From Burkholderiales bacterium (GTDB lineage Bacteria; Pseudomonadota; Gammaproteobacteria; Burkholderiales; SG8-41), in assembly GCA_019751125.1 (NCBI GenBank), contig JAIENU010000003.1:23128-87127 (forward strand): a stretch of DNA of 64,000 nt, in the 5' to 3' direction. The notes under the pieces were generated by a model. That model was not told the origin of the DNA. It saw nothing but the letters and a program-made list of their open reading frames with translations, and made no database searches. Each line of letters begins with the position of its first letter. Within the stretch, counting starts at the first letter, position 1. Below are positions 1-9,200 of this stretch, piece by piece. The position numbers were made by a program, and so were the translations under genes.

Positions 1-99
1 GCGGCAGGCGCGGATTATCTGGTGGTCGGGCGGCCGATCACCCAGGCTGCCGATCCTCTGGCTGCGCTGGCACGGATCAATGCCGAAATCGGGGCTTGA
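1..99 (+). CDS. pyrF: Orotidine 5'-phosphate decarboxylase, C-terminal end (partial)
   Basis: Only the last 32 codons and the TGA stop are in the window. The peptide contains ADYLVVGRPIT followed by AADPLAALARINAEI, which matches the phosphate-binding GRPIT loop and last helix of bacterial OMP decarboxylase, the final enzyme of UMP synthesis. The 5' part lies upstream of the window, so length and start cannot be judged. The heptose kinase gene begins 14 bases after the stop, so the two may be co-transcribed. Recognition rests on this short, very typical motif. Confidence 0.8.
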   Translation, partial: AAGADYLVVGRPITQAADPLAALARINAEIGA

Positions 100-113
100 G
101 AACAGCAGGAACC

Positions 114-1088
114 ATGAAAAATAATATAATAAAAACAATAGCTTACAAAGTTCCGGTTACAATGCGCCGGGCGCGTGTGCTGGTGGTCGGTGACGTCATG
201 CTCGACCGCTACTGGTTTGGCGAGGTCAGCCGCATTTCGCCTGAGGCGCCGGTGCCCATCGTCAAGGTCGATCGCATCGAGGAACGCCCGGGTGGTGCTG
301 CCAACGTTGCGCGCAACGTTTCGGCGCTCGGTGCAAAAGCTGCGCTGCTGTCGGTGGTGGGGCGCGACGAAGCCGGGCGCTGCCTGAAGCAACTGCTGCA
401 GCGGGAGAAGGTGGCGACCAGCCTGCATACTGACGCGACGATTTCAACCACGGTCAAGCTGCGGGTGATCGGCCGCCAGCAGCAGCTGCTGCGCGCCGAT
501 TTTGAAACCCTGCCCAGCCATGAAGTGCTGGCCTCGAAGCTGAAGGATTACCAGCGCCTGCTGAAAAATGCCGACGTGGTGATCCTGTCCGACTACGGCA
601 AGGGCGGTCTTGCGCACATCTCGAAAATGATCGCGCTGGCGCGCGGCCGCAATGTGCCGGTGCTGGTCGATCCCAAGGGCGAGGATTACTCGCGTTACCG
701 CGGCGCGACGCTGGTCACGCCGAACCGTGCTGAATTGCGGGCAGTTGTCGGTGGCTGGACTTCCGATCGCATGCTTGAGAGCAAGGCGCAGGCCCTGCGC
801 CAGCGCCTCGGGCTGGGCGGCCTGCTGGTCACTCGCAGCGAAGAGGGCATGACGCTGTACCGCAAGGGCGGCAGGCTGCACGTGCCGGCGCAGGCACGAG
901 AAGTCTATGATGTCAGCGGTGCCGGTGACACGGTGATAGCCACCATCGGCGTGATGCTTGCTGCCGGCGAGGATATGGAGAACGCGATCCGCATTGCCAA
1001 CCGCGCCGCCGGCATCGTGGTCGGCAAGTTCGGCACTGCAGTGGTGTACCCGCAGGAGCTGTTTGCCGTGGCGGAGGAGCAGTCATGA
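114..1088 (+). CDS. rfaE1: D-glycero-beta-D-manno-heptose-7-phosphate kinase (monofunctional)
   Basis: This 324-residue PfkB-family kinase phosphorylates heptose 7-phosphate at C1 in the ADP-heptose pathway for LPS inner core. It shows the [11 protein letters not shown] start of the family, GGAANVARN near residues 62-70 for sugar binding, and the C-terminal GAGDT motif with catalytic D272. It ends after the kinase domain, so the nucleotidyltransferase half found in fused HldE is absent and must be encoded elsewhere. The ATG at 114 follows AGCAGGA; an upstream in-frame TTG overlaps pyrF and is less likely. The first residues, [12 protein letters not shown], are encoded by a copy of the dispersed AT-rich repeat described separately, and the family-like sequence only begins around [12 protein letters not shown] start at 162 (that second Met) is therefore also possible. 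The stop overlaps the hldD start by four bases. Confidence 0.92.
   Translation: MKNNIIKTIAYKVPVTMRRARVLVVGDVMLDRYWFGEVSRISPEAPVPIVKVDRIEERPGGAANVARNVSALGAKAALLSVVGRDEAGRCLKQLLQREKVATSLHTDATISTTVKLRVIGRQQQLLRADFETLPSHEVLASKLKDYQRLLKNADVVILSDYGKGGLAHISKMIALARGRNVPVLVDPKGEDYSRYRGATLVTPNRAELRAVVGGWTSDRMLESKAQALRQRLGLGGLLVTRSEEGMTLYRKGGRLHVPAQAREVYDVSGAGDTVIATIGVMLAAGEDMENAIRIANRAAGIVVGKFGTAVVYPQELFAVAEEQS
125..150 (+). repeat. Dispersed AT-rich 16-mer, copy 1 (inside the rfaE1 5' end)
   Basis: The core AAAACAATAGCTTACA is at 132-147. It differs from the consensus AAAACAATGRCTTAYA at one clear position. It is read in frame as IKTIAY at the start of rfaE1. Confidence 0.75.
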
Positions 1089-2095
1089 TGTATGTGGTTA
1101 CCGGCGCTGCCGGATTCATCGGTGCGAACATAATCCGCGGCCTCAATGCCATGGGCATAACCGACGTGCTGGCGGTGGACGATCTGACCCAGGGCGACAA
1201 GTTCCGCAACCTGGTGGACTGCCACATCGCCGATTACCTCGACAAGGATGAATTTCTTGCGCGGCTGAAGAGTGGCGCCTACCACCGCAAGAATCAGCAC
1301 AAAATAAGGGCGGTGTTCCACCAGGGCGCCTGCTCCGACACCACGGCCAGCGACGGCCGCTACGTGATGGAGGTCAATTACGCCTATTCCTGCGCGCTGC
1401 TCGAGTTCTGCCTTGCCGAGCAGGTGCCGCTGATCTATGCCTCGTCGGCGGCGACCTATGGCGCCTCCACCGAATTCCGCGAAGACCCGGCCTGCGAAGG
1501 CCCGCTCAATGTCTACGGTTGGTCCAAGCTGCTGTTTGACCAGCGCGTGCGCCGGCTGCCGCCGGGCGGCTCGCAGGTGGTGGGGCTGCGTTATTTCAAT
1601 GTCTACGGCGACCGCGAGCAGCACAAGGGCCGCATGGCTTCGGTGGCGTACCACTTTTTCAACCAGTTTCGCGCCGAAGGCCATGTGCGGCTGTTCGAAG
1701 GCAGCGGCGGTTACGGCAACGGCGAACAGCGCCGTGACTTCGTGTCGGTCGAGGACGTGGTGCGCGTGAACCTGCATTTCCTGCGCAACCCGGATTGCTC
1801 CGGCATTTTCAACTGCGGCAGCGGCAAGGCGCAGGCCTTCAACGATGTTGCGGTGGCGGTGATCAACACGCTGCGCGGCAACGAGGGCAAATCCGCGCTC
1901 TCATTGGCCGAACTGCAACAGCAGCAGCTGATCCGCTACATCCCGTTTCCCGGCGACCTGCGTGGCAAGTACCAGAGCTACACCCAGGCCGACCTCAGCA
2001 CGCTGCGCGGCATCGGTTATGCCGAACCTTTCCTTACTGTGGAGCAGGGCGTGTCGCGTTATGTCGCGCAACTGCTGGCGCGGGCTGCGGCTTGA
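1085..2095 (+). CDS. hldD: ADP-L-glycero-D-manno-heptose 6-epimerase
   Basis: This 336-residue extended short-chain dehydrogenase epimerises ADP-D-glycero-D-manno-heptose to the L-glycero form, the LPS core donor. The N-terminal Rossmann motif VTGAAGFIG is at residues 5-13, and the catalytic Y144-x3-K148 sits in [19 protein letters not shown] and [16 protein letters not shown] are hallmark HldD segments. GGAGGAG lies five bases upstream of the first of two consecutive ATG codons at 1085 and 1088, and the start overlaps the rfaE1 stop, so translational coupling is likely. The length is usual for the family (about 310-335). Confidence 0.96.
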   Translation: MMYVVTGAAGFIGANIIRGLNAMGITDVLAVDDLTQGDKFRNLVDCHIADYLDKDEFLARLKSGAYHRKNQHKIRAVFHQGACSDTTASDGRYVMEVNYAYSCALLEFCLAEQVPLIYASSAATYGASTEFREDPACEGPLNVYGWSKLLFDQRVRRLPPGGSQVVGLRYFNVYGDREQHKGRMASVAYHFFNQFRAEGHVRLFEGSGGYGNGEQRRDFVSVEDVVRVNLHFLRNPDCSGIFNCGSGKAQAFNDVAVAVINTLRGNEGKSALSLAELQQQQLIRYIPFPGDLRGKYQSYTQADLSTLRGIGYAEPFLTVEQGVSRYVAQLLARAAA

Positions 2096-2097
2096 TC

Positions 2098-2991
2098 ATG
2101 GCAGATCAATACAAAGGGCTCGACGCCTACATCGGCAATACGCCGCTGGTGCGCCTGCAGCGCATCCCCGGCAATACTTCCAATGTCATTCTTGCCAAGC
2201 TCGAGGGCAACAATCCAGCGGGTTCGGTCAAGGATCGTCCTGCGCTGTCGATGATTCGCCGCGCACAGGAGCGCGGCACGATCAAGCCCGGCGATACGCT
2301 GATCGAGCCGACCAGTGGCAATACCGGCATCGGCCTGGCGATGGCCGCGGCGATCATGGGCTACCGCATGGTGCTGATCATGCCGGAGAACCAGTCGCTG
2401 GAACGCCAGCAGACCATGCGTGCCTTCGGTGCCGAACTGATCCTGACGCCCAAGGAAGTGAGCATGGAGGGCGCGCGCGACCTCGCCGAGCGCATGGTGC
2501 GCGAAGGCAAGGGCGTGATGCTCGACCAGTTCGCCAATCCCGACAACCCGCAGGCGCACTACGAGGGCACCGGCCCCGAGATCTGGCGCGACACCGGCGG
2601 CAGGATCACGCACTTTGTCTCTAGCATGGGCACCACCGGCACCATCATGGGTGTGTCGCGTTTTCTGAAGGAAAAAAATCCGCAGGTGCAGATCGTCGGC
2701 TGCCAGCCCGCCGACGGCGCGCAGATTCCCGGCATCCGCAAATGGCCTAAAGAATATCTGCCGAAGATCTGCAACTGGGATCAGGTTGATCGTGTGGTCG
2801 AAGTCGCGCAGCCCGATGCCGAGGAGATGATGCGGCGCATGGCGCGCGAGGAGGGCATTTTCGCCGGTGTGTCATCGGGAGGCGCGCTGTGGGCAGCGCT
2901 GCAGATTTCGGCGCAGGTGCAGAACGCGGTGATCGTGTTCATCGTCTGCGACCGCGGCGACCGCTATCTGTCGACCGGTGTTTTCGCGTAA
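2098..2991 (+). CDS. cysM: Cysteine synthase B (O-acetylserine sulfhydrylase)
   Basis: This 297-residue PLP enzyme makes cysteine from O-acetylserine and sulfide or thiosulfate in the cytoplasm. K45 in NPAGSVKDR is the Schiff-base lysine, SGNTG (about residues 69-73) binds the substrate carboxylate, and GTTGTIMG grips the PLP phosphate. The sequence is CysM-like rather than CysK-like, with the short C terminus ending CDRGDRYLSTGVF. The frame is open far upstream of the ATG at 2098, but that part overlaps hldD and is not family sequence. The ATG is two bases after the hldD stop, which suggests one operon. Confidence 0.94.
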   Translation: MADQYKGLDAYIGNTPLVRLQRIPGNTSNVILAKLEGNNPAGSVKDRPALSMIRRAQERGTIKPGDTLIEPTSGNTGIGLAMAAAIMGYRMVLIMPENQSLERQQTMRAFGAELILTPKEVSMEGARDLAERMVREGKGVMLDQFANPDNPQAHYEGTGPEIWRDTGGRITHFVSSMGTTGTIMGVSRFLKEKNPQVQIVGCQPADGAQIPGIRKWPKEYLPKICNWDQVDRVVEVAQPDAEEMMRRMAREEGIFAGVSSGGALWAALQISAQVQNAVIVFIVCDRGDRYLSTGVFA

Positions 2992-2997
2992 ACACCG

Positions 2998-3023
2998 TAA
3001 TTAATATAAGTCATTGTTTTTAA
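2998..3023 (-). repeat. Dispersed AT-rich 16-mer, copy 2
   Basis: On the minus strand the core reads AAAACAATGACTTATA (3005-3020), an exact match to the consensus. It fills the gap between cysM and the exonuclease gene and lies just upstream of that gene's AAAGGATAA ribosome-binding region. Confidence 0.8.
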
Positions 3024-3033
3024 AGGATAATTT

Positions 3034-3810
3034 GTGACGCCTGTGCTGGTGTTCGACATCGAAACCGTGCCCGACGTGGCCGGACTGCGCAAGCTGCACA
3101 GCTTGGATGACAGCCTCTCCGACCACGATGTCGCCGAACTCGCCTTCCAGTTGCGCCGGCAAAGCCACGGCAGCGATTTCCTGCCGCATTACCTGCAGCG
3201 TGTGGTGGTGATTTCCTGCGCACTGCAGGACCGCGACAGCTTCAAGGTCTGGTCGCTGGGTGCGGCCGGTGAATCCGAAGGTGAAATCATCCAGCGTTTT
3301 TTCGACGGCATCGAAAAGTACACGCCGCAGATCGTGTCGTGGAACGGCGGCGGCTTTGATTTGCCGGTGCTGCATTATCGCGGCCTGATCCACGGCGTGA
3401 AGGCATCGCGCTACTGGGACCAGGGCGAGGATGACCGCGATTTCAAGTGGAACAACTACATCAGCCGCTATCACCAGCGCCATCTCGACCTGATGGACCT
3501 GCTGGCCATGTACCAGGGCCGCGCCAATGCGCCGCTCGATGCACTGGCGCAACTGATGGGTCTGCCGGGCAAGCTGGGCATGGACGGTTCCGCGGTGTGG
3601 GGTGCGTACCAGGACGGCAAGCTCGAAGACATCTGGCGTTACTGCGAGACTGACGTGGTCAACACCTATCTGGTCTACCTGCGTTTCCAGCAGATGCGCG
3701 GCGCGCTGACGCCGCAGCAGCATGAGCAGCAGGTCGCCGCCGTACGTGCCGCGCTGGACAAGCTGAAGCAGCCGCACTGGCAGGAGTTCCTGTCGCGCTG
3801 GTCAGCCTGA
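3034..3810 (+). CDS. Predicted 3'-5' exonuclease related to the PolB exonuclease domain
   Basis: This 258-residue protein belongs to the DEDD exonuclease superfamily, in the group resembling the proofreading domain of family B DNA polymerases without the polymerase. Motif I is VFDIET with D8 and E10; motif II is [12 protein letters not shown] near residue 105; motif III is [13 protein letters not shown] near residue 210, with Y and D in the expected spacing. It starts with GTG at 3034 after AAAGGATAA. It overlaps rlmD by one base (TGATG). A role in DNA repair or RNA end processing is likely, but the substrate is not known for this group. Confidence 0.85.
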   Translation: MTPVLVFDIETVPDVAGLRKLHSLDDSLSDHDVAELAFQLRRQSHGSDFLPHYLQRVVVISCALQDRDSFKVWSLGAAGESEGEIIQRFFDGIEKYTPQIVSWNGGGFDLPVLHYRGLIHGVKASRYWDQGEDDRDFKWNNYISRYHQRHLDLMDLLAMYQGRANAPLDALAQLMGLPGKLGMDGSAVWGAYQDGKLEDIWRYCETDVVNTYLVYLRFQQMRGALTPQQHEQQVAAVRAALDKLKQPHWQEFLSRWSA

Positions 3811-5144
3811 TGCGCGGCCGCAGCAATACCCCGCGGACGACCACGGCCGGCCCGCTGCAGATCGAATCCCTGGACCATGAAGGCAAGGGCATCGCCCGCC
3901 ACAACGGCAAGGTGATGTTCATCGAAGGCGCACTGCCCGGTGAATCGGTCGAGGCCGGGATCTACCGCCGCAAGCCGGCCTTCGAGCAGGGTTACGCGAC
4001 GAAGATCTTCAGGGAAAGTGTTGCCCGCACCGATCCGCGCTGCCGTTTCTACGGACTCTGCGGCGGCTGCAGCCTGCAGCACATGGACCTGCGCACGCAG
4101 GTCGCCGCCAAGCAGCGGGTGCTGGAAGACAACCTGAAACATATCGGCAAGGTGCAGCCGGAGCAGATCCTGCCGGCGATACACGGCCCGGACTGGGGCT
4201 ACCGGCACCGTGCGCGGCTGACCGTGCGCAACGTGATCAAGAAGGGCACGGTGCTGGTCGGCTTCCACGAGAAGCGCAGCAGCTATGTCGCCGACATGAC
4301 GTCCTGCGAAGTGCTGCCGCGCCGCCTGTCCGACCTGCTGCCGCGGCTGCGTGAGCTGGTCGCCAGTCTGAGCATCCATGACCGCCTGCCGCAGATTGAA
4401 GTGGCGCTGGCCGAAGACCAGGACGTGCTGGTGCTGCGTAATCTGGAAGCGCTGACTGCCGAAGACGAGTCGAAGCTGCGCACCTTTGCCGACGCGTATA
4501 ACGTATCGATCTGGCTGCAGCCTGCGGGGCCGGACACCGCGCATCCCTTTCATCCGCCGGGCGCGGACACGCTGCACTACACACTGCCCGAGTTCGGCGT
4601 GAAGGTGGCCTTCAAACCCACCGACTTCACCCAGGTCAACCACGCGATCAACCGCGTGCTGGTGCGCCGTGCTCTGGGCTTGCTCGATCCGCGGCCGGGT
4701 GAACGCATTGCCGACCTGTTTTGCGGTCTCGGCAATTTCACGCTGCCGATCGCGCGCAGCGGGGCGATGGTCACCGGCATCGAGGGCAACGCCGGGCTGA
4801 TCCGCCGCGCCGGCGAAAACGCGCAATTGAACGGTCTGGCCGGGAACACGCGGTTTTTGACGATGGACCTGTTCAAGATTGATGCCGTGCAGTGGCAGGC
4901 ATTGGGGCCTTTCGACAAACTGCTGATCGACCCGCCGAGGGACGGCGCAATGGAGCTGGTCAAACTGATCGGCGCCGATGGCCCGAAGCGTATCGTCTAT
5001 GTGTCCTGCAACCCGGCGACGCTGGCGCGCGACGCCGAGGTGCTGGTGGCGGTGCACGGCTACCGGCTGAAGGCTGCGGGCATCGTCAACATGTTTCCGC
5101 ACACCGCGCATGTTGAATCCATTGCCTGGTTCGAGCGCGAGTGA
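3810..5144 (+). CDS. rlmD: 23S rRNA (uracil-1939-C5)-methyltransferase
   Basis: This 444-residue SAM-dependent RNA methyltransferase of the TrmA/RlmD family methylates U1939 of 23S rRNA. An N-terminal TRAM-type domain (about residues 13-70) is followed by the [4Fe-4S] cysteines C78, C84 and C87 in [10 protein letters not shown], with C166 as probable fourth ligand. The SAM-binding segment is [14 protein letters not shown], and the catalytic nucleophile is C400 in [11 protein letters not shown]. Its start overlaps the exonuclease stop by one base. A strong two-way terminator follows. Confidence 0.95.
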   Translation: MRGRSNTPRTTTAGPLQIESLDHEGKGIARHNGKVMFIEGALPGESVEAGIYRRKPAFEQGYATKIFRESVARTDPRCRFYGLCGGCSLQHMDLRTQVAAKQRVLEDNLKHIGKVQPEQILPAIHGPDWGYRHRARLTVRNVIKKGTVLVGFHEKRSSYVADMTSCEVLPRRLSDLLPRLRELVASLSIHDRLPQIEVALAEDQDVLVLRNLEALTAEDESKLRTFADAYNVSIWLQPAGPDTAHPFHPPGADTLHYTLPEFGVKVAFKPTDFTQVNHAINRVLVRRALGLLDPRPGERIADLFCGLGNFTLPIARSGAMVTGIEGNAGLIRRAGENAQLNGLAGNTRFLTMDLFKIDAVQWQALGPFDKLLIDPPRDGAMELVKLIGADGPKRIVYVSCNPATLARDAEVLVAVHGYRLKAAGIVNMFPHTAHVESIAWFERE

Positions 5145-5174
5145 ACTGATTCAAGGGCAATAAAAAAAGACAAC

Positions 5175-5202
5175 AAAAAAGCGGCCCGCAGGCCGCTTTT
5201 TT
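5175..5202. terminator. Bidirectional intrinsic terminator between rlmD and the Bax inhibitor gene
   Basis: AAAAAA-GCGGCC, a CGCA loop, then GGCCGC-TTTTTT. The A and T tracts on both sides let it end transcription from both converging genes. Confidence 0.9.
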
Positions 5203-5217
5203 GTGGCTGAAAACGAC

Positions 5218-5919
5218 TCAGTCGCGGTCGCCGGTGAGACCCAGAATCTGCAGCAGGCTGCTGAAGATGTTGTACAGCGACACATACAGCGACAGTGTTG
5301 CCGACACGTAGTTGGTCTCGCCGCCGCGGACGATGGCGTTGATCTGCCACAGGATCACCGCGGAGGAGAAGATGATGAACGCGCCGCACAGCACCAGTTG
5401 CATCAGCGGGCTCTGCAGGAAGATCTGCGCGACCACCGCCAGCATGATCACCACGAATCCGACCAGCAGGAACTTGTTGAGGAAGCCGAAATCGCGCTTG
5501 GTCGTGGAGGCGATGCCGGAGAGCACGAAGAACACCGCCGCGGTGCCGCCGGCCGCCATCATCACCAGCTGGCCGCCGTTGCGCATCGACAGGATGGTCT
5601 GCAGCAGCGGGGCGAGCATCAGGCCGAGGAAGGCGGTGAAGCCGAGCAACAGGCCCACGCCCAGCGCGCTGTCGCGGTTTTTCTCGATCGCATAGATCCA
5701 GCCGTAGAACACCGCGAGCATGATGACCATCGACAGGATCGGGCTGCCGCGCATGAAGCTGAAATTGATGAAGTTGGTGCCGACGAAGGCGCCAATCACC
5801 GTCGGGATCAGCGACAGCGCAAGCAGCAGGTAGGTGTTGCGCAACACCTTGTTCTGCCGTGCGGCAATGTCCTGGGTGCCGGCGGTATAAATGTTTCCGG
5901 TTTGCAGTTCGGGTTGCAT
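5218..5919 (-). CDS. Bax inhibitor-1 family inner-membrane protein (YbhL/YccA type)
   Basis: The 233-residue product has about seven hydrophobic segments and the family's features: a short polar N terminus (IAARQNKVLRNTYLLLALSL), the GFTAFLGLMLAPLL segment, and an ending with aspartate-flanked residues after SLYVSLYNIFSSLLQILGL. Bacterial members are proposed pH-sensitive calcium leak channels or partners of the FtsH protease; which applies here cannot be read from sequence. The ATG at 5919 follows GGAGGA at good spacing; an upstream in-frame start adding nine residues has no such site. It converges on rlmD. Confidence 0.85.
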   Translation of the reverse strand: MQPELQTGNIYTAGTQDIAARQNKVLRNTYLLLALSLIPTVIGAFVGTNFINFSFMRGSPILSMVIMLAVFYGWIYAIEKNRDSALGVGLLLGFTAFLGLMLAPLLQTILSMRNGGQLVMMAAGGTAAVFFVLSGIASTTKRDFGFLNKFLLVGFVVIMLAVVAQIFLQSPLMQLVLCGAFIIFSSAVILWQINAIVRGGETNYVSATLSLYVSLYNIFSSLLQILGLTGDRD

Positions 5920-6069
5920 GACGCAGGTCCTCCAAAAGTTGACCAAATCAGTCGTGCGTAAGACTACTCAAGACCACAAAAAGTTGCAACGAATGGACGG
6001 CATTTCCCGGCATTCCGGTTTACCCAGTAACCCTTTGATAATGAATGTTATTATTTCTGACGCTGGAAG

Positions 6070-6098
6070 CTGAAAAACGCTGCAAATGCGCATAGAAT
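6070..6098 (+). promoter_or_regulatory. Putative sigma-70 promoter ahead of the tRNA-Ser region
   Basis: CTGAAA (6070-6075) and TAGAAT (6093-6098) are separated by 17 bases. Transcription would start near 6105, then cross the broken tRNA-Ser copy before the intact tRNA gene. The rest of 5920-6157 shows nothing else I can support. Confidence 0.45.
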
Positions 6099-6157
6099 GC
6101 GGCTGCTTTTTTTGGGCGGCCTGCGTGGCCGCCGCGGCATGACCTGTCGCCCGTTCC

Positions 6158-6278
6158 GGAGAGTTGGCAGAGCGGTTGAAGGCACCGGTCTTGGCGCGCG
6201 GGGGCAGCGCACCAGCGAGGCTAACCGGCCGAAAGGCCGGTTAAGCGCCGAAGGCGTGGCCGGAGCTAAAACCGGCAG
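6158..6278 (+). pseudogene. Broken partial copy of tRNA-Ser
   Basis: The first 36 bases (6158-6193) repeat the 5' half of the intact tRNA-Ser at 6298 with one change (T to G at the 24th base), through the D arm and the 5' side of the anticodon stem. The sequence then departs for about 74 bases and returns with AAAACCGGCAG (6268-6278), the 3' side of the anticodon stem. The inserted stretch contains a 9-bp hairpin with a GAAA loop (6222-6243). No variable arm, T arm or 3' acceptor strand follows, so a mature tRNA cannot form. Confidence 0.7.
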
Positions 6279-6297
6279 CTGTAATGATCAGATACAC

Positions 6298-6387
6298 GGA
6301 GAGTTGGCAGAGCGGTTGAATGCACCGGTCTTGAAAACCGGCAGGGCCTCACGGTCCTCGTGAGTTCGAATCTCACACTCTCCGCCA
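6298..6387 (+). tRNA. tRNA-Ser(UGA)
   Basis: The gene is 90 bases including an encoded CCA. The acceptor strands GGAGAGT and ACTCTCC pair. The anticodon stem CCGGT/ACCGG encloses the loop with anticodon TGA, and a long variable arm (GGCCTCACGGTCC) marks a class II serine tRNA. The T arm contains GTTCGAATC. It decodes UCN serine codons. Confidence 0.96.
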
Positions 6388-6496
6388 TTTATTTAAAACT
6401 AAATAGAATCAAATGGTTATCTGATTCTATCGAGACTTGGGCAGGCCGCCATTCAGCGTTAACATCAACGCTTCCGATACCCGCGAGGTGTGGCGC

Positions 6497-6691
6497 ATGG
6501 CCGATACCGATGTCTTTGATGAAGCCCGGACGCGGCAGTTGGCCGAGTCGCTGGGCCTGACCCGGCTGACGCCGGACCACCTGAAGCAATTACACAAGGC
6601 CGCCGCAGTATCGGCGGCACGGCGCGGAGCACTGGACAATGCCGCGCTGACGCCCGCCGACGAGCCGGCCCACGTCTTCCGGCTGCCCTGA
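6497..6691 (+). CDS. Small GatC/AtzG-like subunit (DUF4089-like) of an amidase
   Basis: This 64-residue acidic, helical protein ends in DEPAHVFRLP, resembling the EPAxVF C terminus of AtzG-type small subunits that pair with amidase-signature enzymes as GatC pairs with GatA. Its stop codon is separated by a single base from the amidase start at 6693, so the pair is almost certainly co-translated. A similar segment (EARTRQLAESL here, DARTRTLVEVM there) is fused to the C terminus of the amidase at 10502-12130, which supports the assignment. A start 60 bases upstream is possible; the ATG at 6497 was chosen because family similarity begins there. Assignment is by motif and context only. Confidence 0.6.
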   Translation: MADTDVFDEARTRQLAESLGLTRLTPDHLKQLHKAAAVSAARRGALDNAALTPADEPAHVFRLP

Positions 6692-6692
6692 A

Positions 6693-8099
6693 ATGGCTGC
6701 AGACCACGAGGAACTGGCTTATCTCGGCATCGCGGAAGCCGCGCTGCTGATCCGCGGGCGCAAGCTTTCGCCCGTGGAATACGCACAGGCACTGATTTCA
6801 CGTGTCGAACGCCATGACGGCCGCATCAATGCCTTTCTGCGGTTCACGCCGGAGATCGCGCTGGCGGATGCCCGGCGTGCCGAAGCCGAGATCATGGCCG
6901 GCCACTGGCGGGGGGCGATGCACGGCGTGCCCTACGGCCTCAAGGACATCGTCGACTACGCCGGACTGCCGACCACGGCGCACTCCGCAGTGCTGAAAGA
7001 CAACATCGCGCCGTCCGATGCGGCAGTCACCCAGAAGCTGCGTGCAGCCGGCGGCGTGTTCATGGGCAAGCTGGCGACGCATGAGTTCGCCACCGGCGGC
7101 CCCTCGTTTGACCTGCCGTGGCCGCCGGCACGCAATCCCTGGAACCGTGACCATTTCACCGGCGGCTCGTCGAGCGGCTCTGGCGCCGCGACTGCGGCCG
7201 GTTTCCTGCCGATGGCGATCGGTTCTGACACCGGCGGCTCGATCCGCAATCCCGCCACGCTCTGCGGCGTCACCGGGATGAAGGCGAGCTATGGCCTGGT
7301 CAGCCGCCGCGGCGTGTTCCCGCTGGCCTACACGCTGGACCATGTCGGCGCGCTGACGCGAACCGTGAGCGACAGCGCGATCGTGCTCAACCTGCTCGCA
7401 GGGCACGATGCCGCCGACCCCGGCAGCATGCCGCGGCCGGCCTGCGACTACACCGGGCAGATCGGCCGCGATATCCGGGGCCTGCGCATCGGCGTGATCC
7501 GCCATTTCTATGCCGAGGACATCGTTGCCGATCCCGAAATGCTGGCGGCGATCGATGCCGCGGTCGAAGTGCTGCGCGGGCTCGGCGCGCAGGTGCGTGA
7601 GCTGCGCATCGCACCGCTGCAGCAGTACATGGCGGTCAACCGCGCCATACTCACCGCGGAAGCCTATGCCATCCACCAGCAGTGGCTGCGCGAACGGCCG
7701 CAGGACTATGGCGCGATTACACGGGAGCGGTTTTTTGCCGGAGCCACATTGACTGCAGCTGATTACATCAACGCCACCCGGCTCAGGGCAAAGCTGACCA
7801 GCCAGTTCCACCAGCAGTTTGAAGACATTGACGTGGCTTTGACCGCAAGCGCGCATGATCCGGCCTGCCGCATCGATGATGCGGCGGCGAATGACTACAC
7901 CTATGGCCGCCAGGCACGCTCCCCGTTCAATGTCACCGGAAGTCCGGCGATGTCGGTGCCCGCGGGTTTCAGCAGCAAAGGCCTGCCGCTGGGTTTCCAG
8001 ATTGTCGCGGCGCCTCATCAGGAGGCATTGCTGTTCCGGGTTGGTGCGGCGTACGAGGCGGCGACGCCATGGACCCGGCGACATCCGGTGCTGGGCTGA
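6693..8099 (+). CDS. Amidase-signature family amidohydrolase (GatA/AtzE-like)
   Basis: This 468-residue enzyme has the full Ser-cisSer-Lys catalytic set: K84 in YGLKDIVD, the serine cluster S159-S161 in TGGSSSGSG, and nucleophile S183 in GSDTGGSIRNPA. Such enzymes hydrolyse carboxamides; here the substrate is unknown. The small subunit gene directly upstream suggests an AtzE/AtzG-like heteromer rather than the tRNA amidotransferase, since no gatB is present. No signal peptide is seen, so it is cytoplasmic. A Bug binding protein and a second amidase follow on the same strand, suggesting uptake and hydrolysis of an amide. Confidence 0.88.
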   Translation: MAADHEELAYLGIAEAALLIRGRKLSPVEYAQALISRVERHDGRINAFLRFTPEIALADARRAEAEIMAGHWRGAMHGVPYGLKDIVDYAGLPTTAHSAVLKDNIAPSDAAVTQKLRAAGGVFMGKLATHEFATGGPSFDLPWPPARNPWNRDHFTGGSSSGSGAATAAGFLPMAIGSDTGGSIRNPATLCGVTGMKASYGLVSRRGVFPLAYTLDHVGALTRTVSDSAIVLNLLAGHDAADPGSMPRPACDYTGQIGRDIRGLRIGVIRHFYAEDIVADPEMLAAIDAAVEVLRGLGAQVRELRIAPLQQYMAVNRAILTAEAYAIHQQWLRERPQDYGAITRERFFAGATLTAADYINATRLRAKLTSQFHQQFEDIDVALTASAHDPACRIDDAAANDYTYGRQARSPFNVTGSPAMSVPAGFSSKGLPLGFQIVAAPHQEALLFRVGAAYEAATPWTRRHPVLG

Positions 8100-8212
8100 A
8101 ATCCGGGACCGGCCTGCTTTTTGCTAGCTTTTTTGCCAGATTGATTTCTGGATATTCCGGGCCCGCGCCAGGAAGTGGCGGGCTTACATCACGTCAACTT
8201 GCTGGAGGCGTT

Positions 8213-9181
8213 ATGCAAAAGGGTCTGTCAGGCTGGGCAATGATCGTGGCAGCACTGGTTTTCGCGGCACCGCAGTTTGCAGGGGCCGCGGCACCGTGGC
8301 CGGAAAAACCGGTGCGCATCATCGTGCCCTGGGCGCCCGGCGGCAGCACTGACATCCTGGCGCGCATCCTTGGCGTCGAACTCGGCCGCCGGCTGAAGCA
8401 GAACTTCATTGTCGAAAACCGCGCCGGTGCCGGTTCGATTGTCGGCCTGCAGTTCACCGCGCAGCAGCCGGCTGATGGCTACACCTTCCTGATGACGTCC
8501 ACCGGTTACGGATTTCTGATCAACAAGGCCAGTGTCGACCTGGTCAATTCCTTCGCCTCGGTGGCCATGGTCGGTGTCGCCGACAGCGCGCTGGTGGTCA
8601 ATCCGCACCTGCCGGTCAATTCGGTGAAGGAACTGGTTGCGCTGGCCAAAAAACGCCCCGGCGAACTGCTGTATTCATCCTCGGGTGTTGGCGGATTCCC
8701 GCACATGAACACCGAATTGTTCATGCTGATGGCCGGCGTCAAGATGACCCATGTGCCTTTCAAAGGCGGCGGCCCCGCCATCGTCGATACCGCCGCCGGC
8801 AACACCCAGCTGCAGATCGGTTCGCTGCCGACGGTGCTCAACCATGTCCGCGCCAAGCGCCTGAAGGCGATTGCAGTGGGTGGCCCGCAGCGTAATCCCG
8901 CGCTGCCCGAGCTGCCGACGATCAGCGAATCGGGGGTGCCGGGTTATGAATCGCAGATCTGGTTCGGCATCTTCGCGCCAAAAAACCTGCCGCAGCCGCT
9001 GGTGTCCTCCATGTACAACGCGGTCAACGAAGCGCTCGCCAATCCCGAAACCGTCAGGCGCATGGACGAGCAGGGTGCCGTGCCGCAGAAAATGACCACG
9101 GCGCAATTCGCGAAATACATGGAAACGGAGCAGGAAAAATGGGCCAAGGTCATACGCGCAGCCAACATCAAGGGCGAATGA
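8213..9181 (+). CDS. Bug/TctC-family periplasmic solute-binding protein (copy 1)
   Basis: This 322-residue protein starts with a cleavable signal peptide (MQKGLSGW, then a hydrophobic run ending FAGAAA). Family marks follow: PEKPVRIIVPWAPGGSTDIL, NRAGAGSIVG and ADGYTFLMT. Bug proteins bind carboxylates, amino acids or amides in the periplasm and normally deliver them to TctAB-type carriers. No carrier genes are nearby. It sits between two amidase genes on the same strand, so an amide or its acid product is a reasonable ligand guess. The ATG at 8213 has CTGGAGG at good spacing; the longer open frame upstream lacks family sequence. Confidence 0.9.
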   Translation: MQKGLSGWAMIVAALVFAAPQFAGAAAPWPEKPVRIIVPWAPGGSTDILARILGVELGRRLKQNFIVENRAGAGSIVGLQFTAQQPADGYTFLMTSTGYGFLINKASVDLVNSFASVAMVGVADSALVVNPHLPVNSVKELVALAKKRPGELLYSSSGVGGFPHMNTELFMLMAGVKMTHVPFKGGGPAIVDTAAGNTQLQIGSLPTVLNHVRAKRLKAIAVGGPQRNPALPELPTISESGVPGYESQIWFGIFAPKNLPQPLVSSMYNAVNEALANPETVRRMDEQGAVPQKMTTAQFAKYMETEQEKWAKVIRAANIKGE

Positions 9182-9200
9182 GCGGAATGGCGGTTTCCCG

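Noticed and set aside
1795..2097. N-terminal extension of cysM by about 100 codons
   Set aside because: The extension overlaps hldD in another frame and is not part of the family; CysM sequence begins at 2098.
6158..6278. Intron-containing functional tRNA-Ser
   Set aside because: Although the insert sits in the anticodon loop, the variable arm, T arm and 3' acceptor strand are absent.
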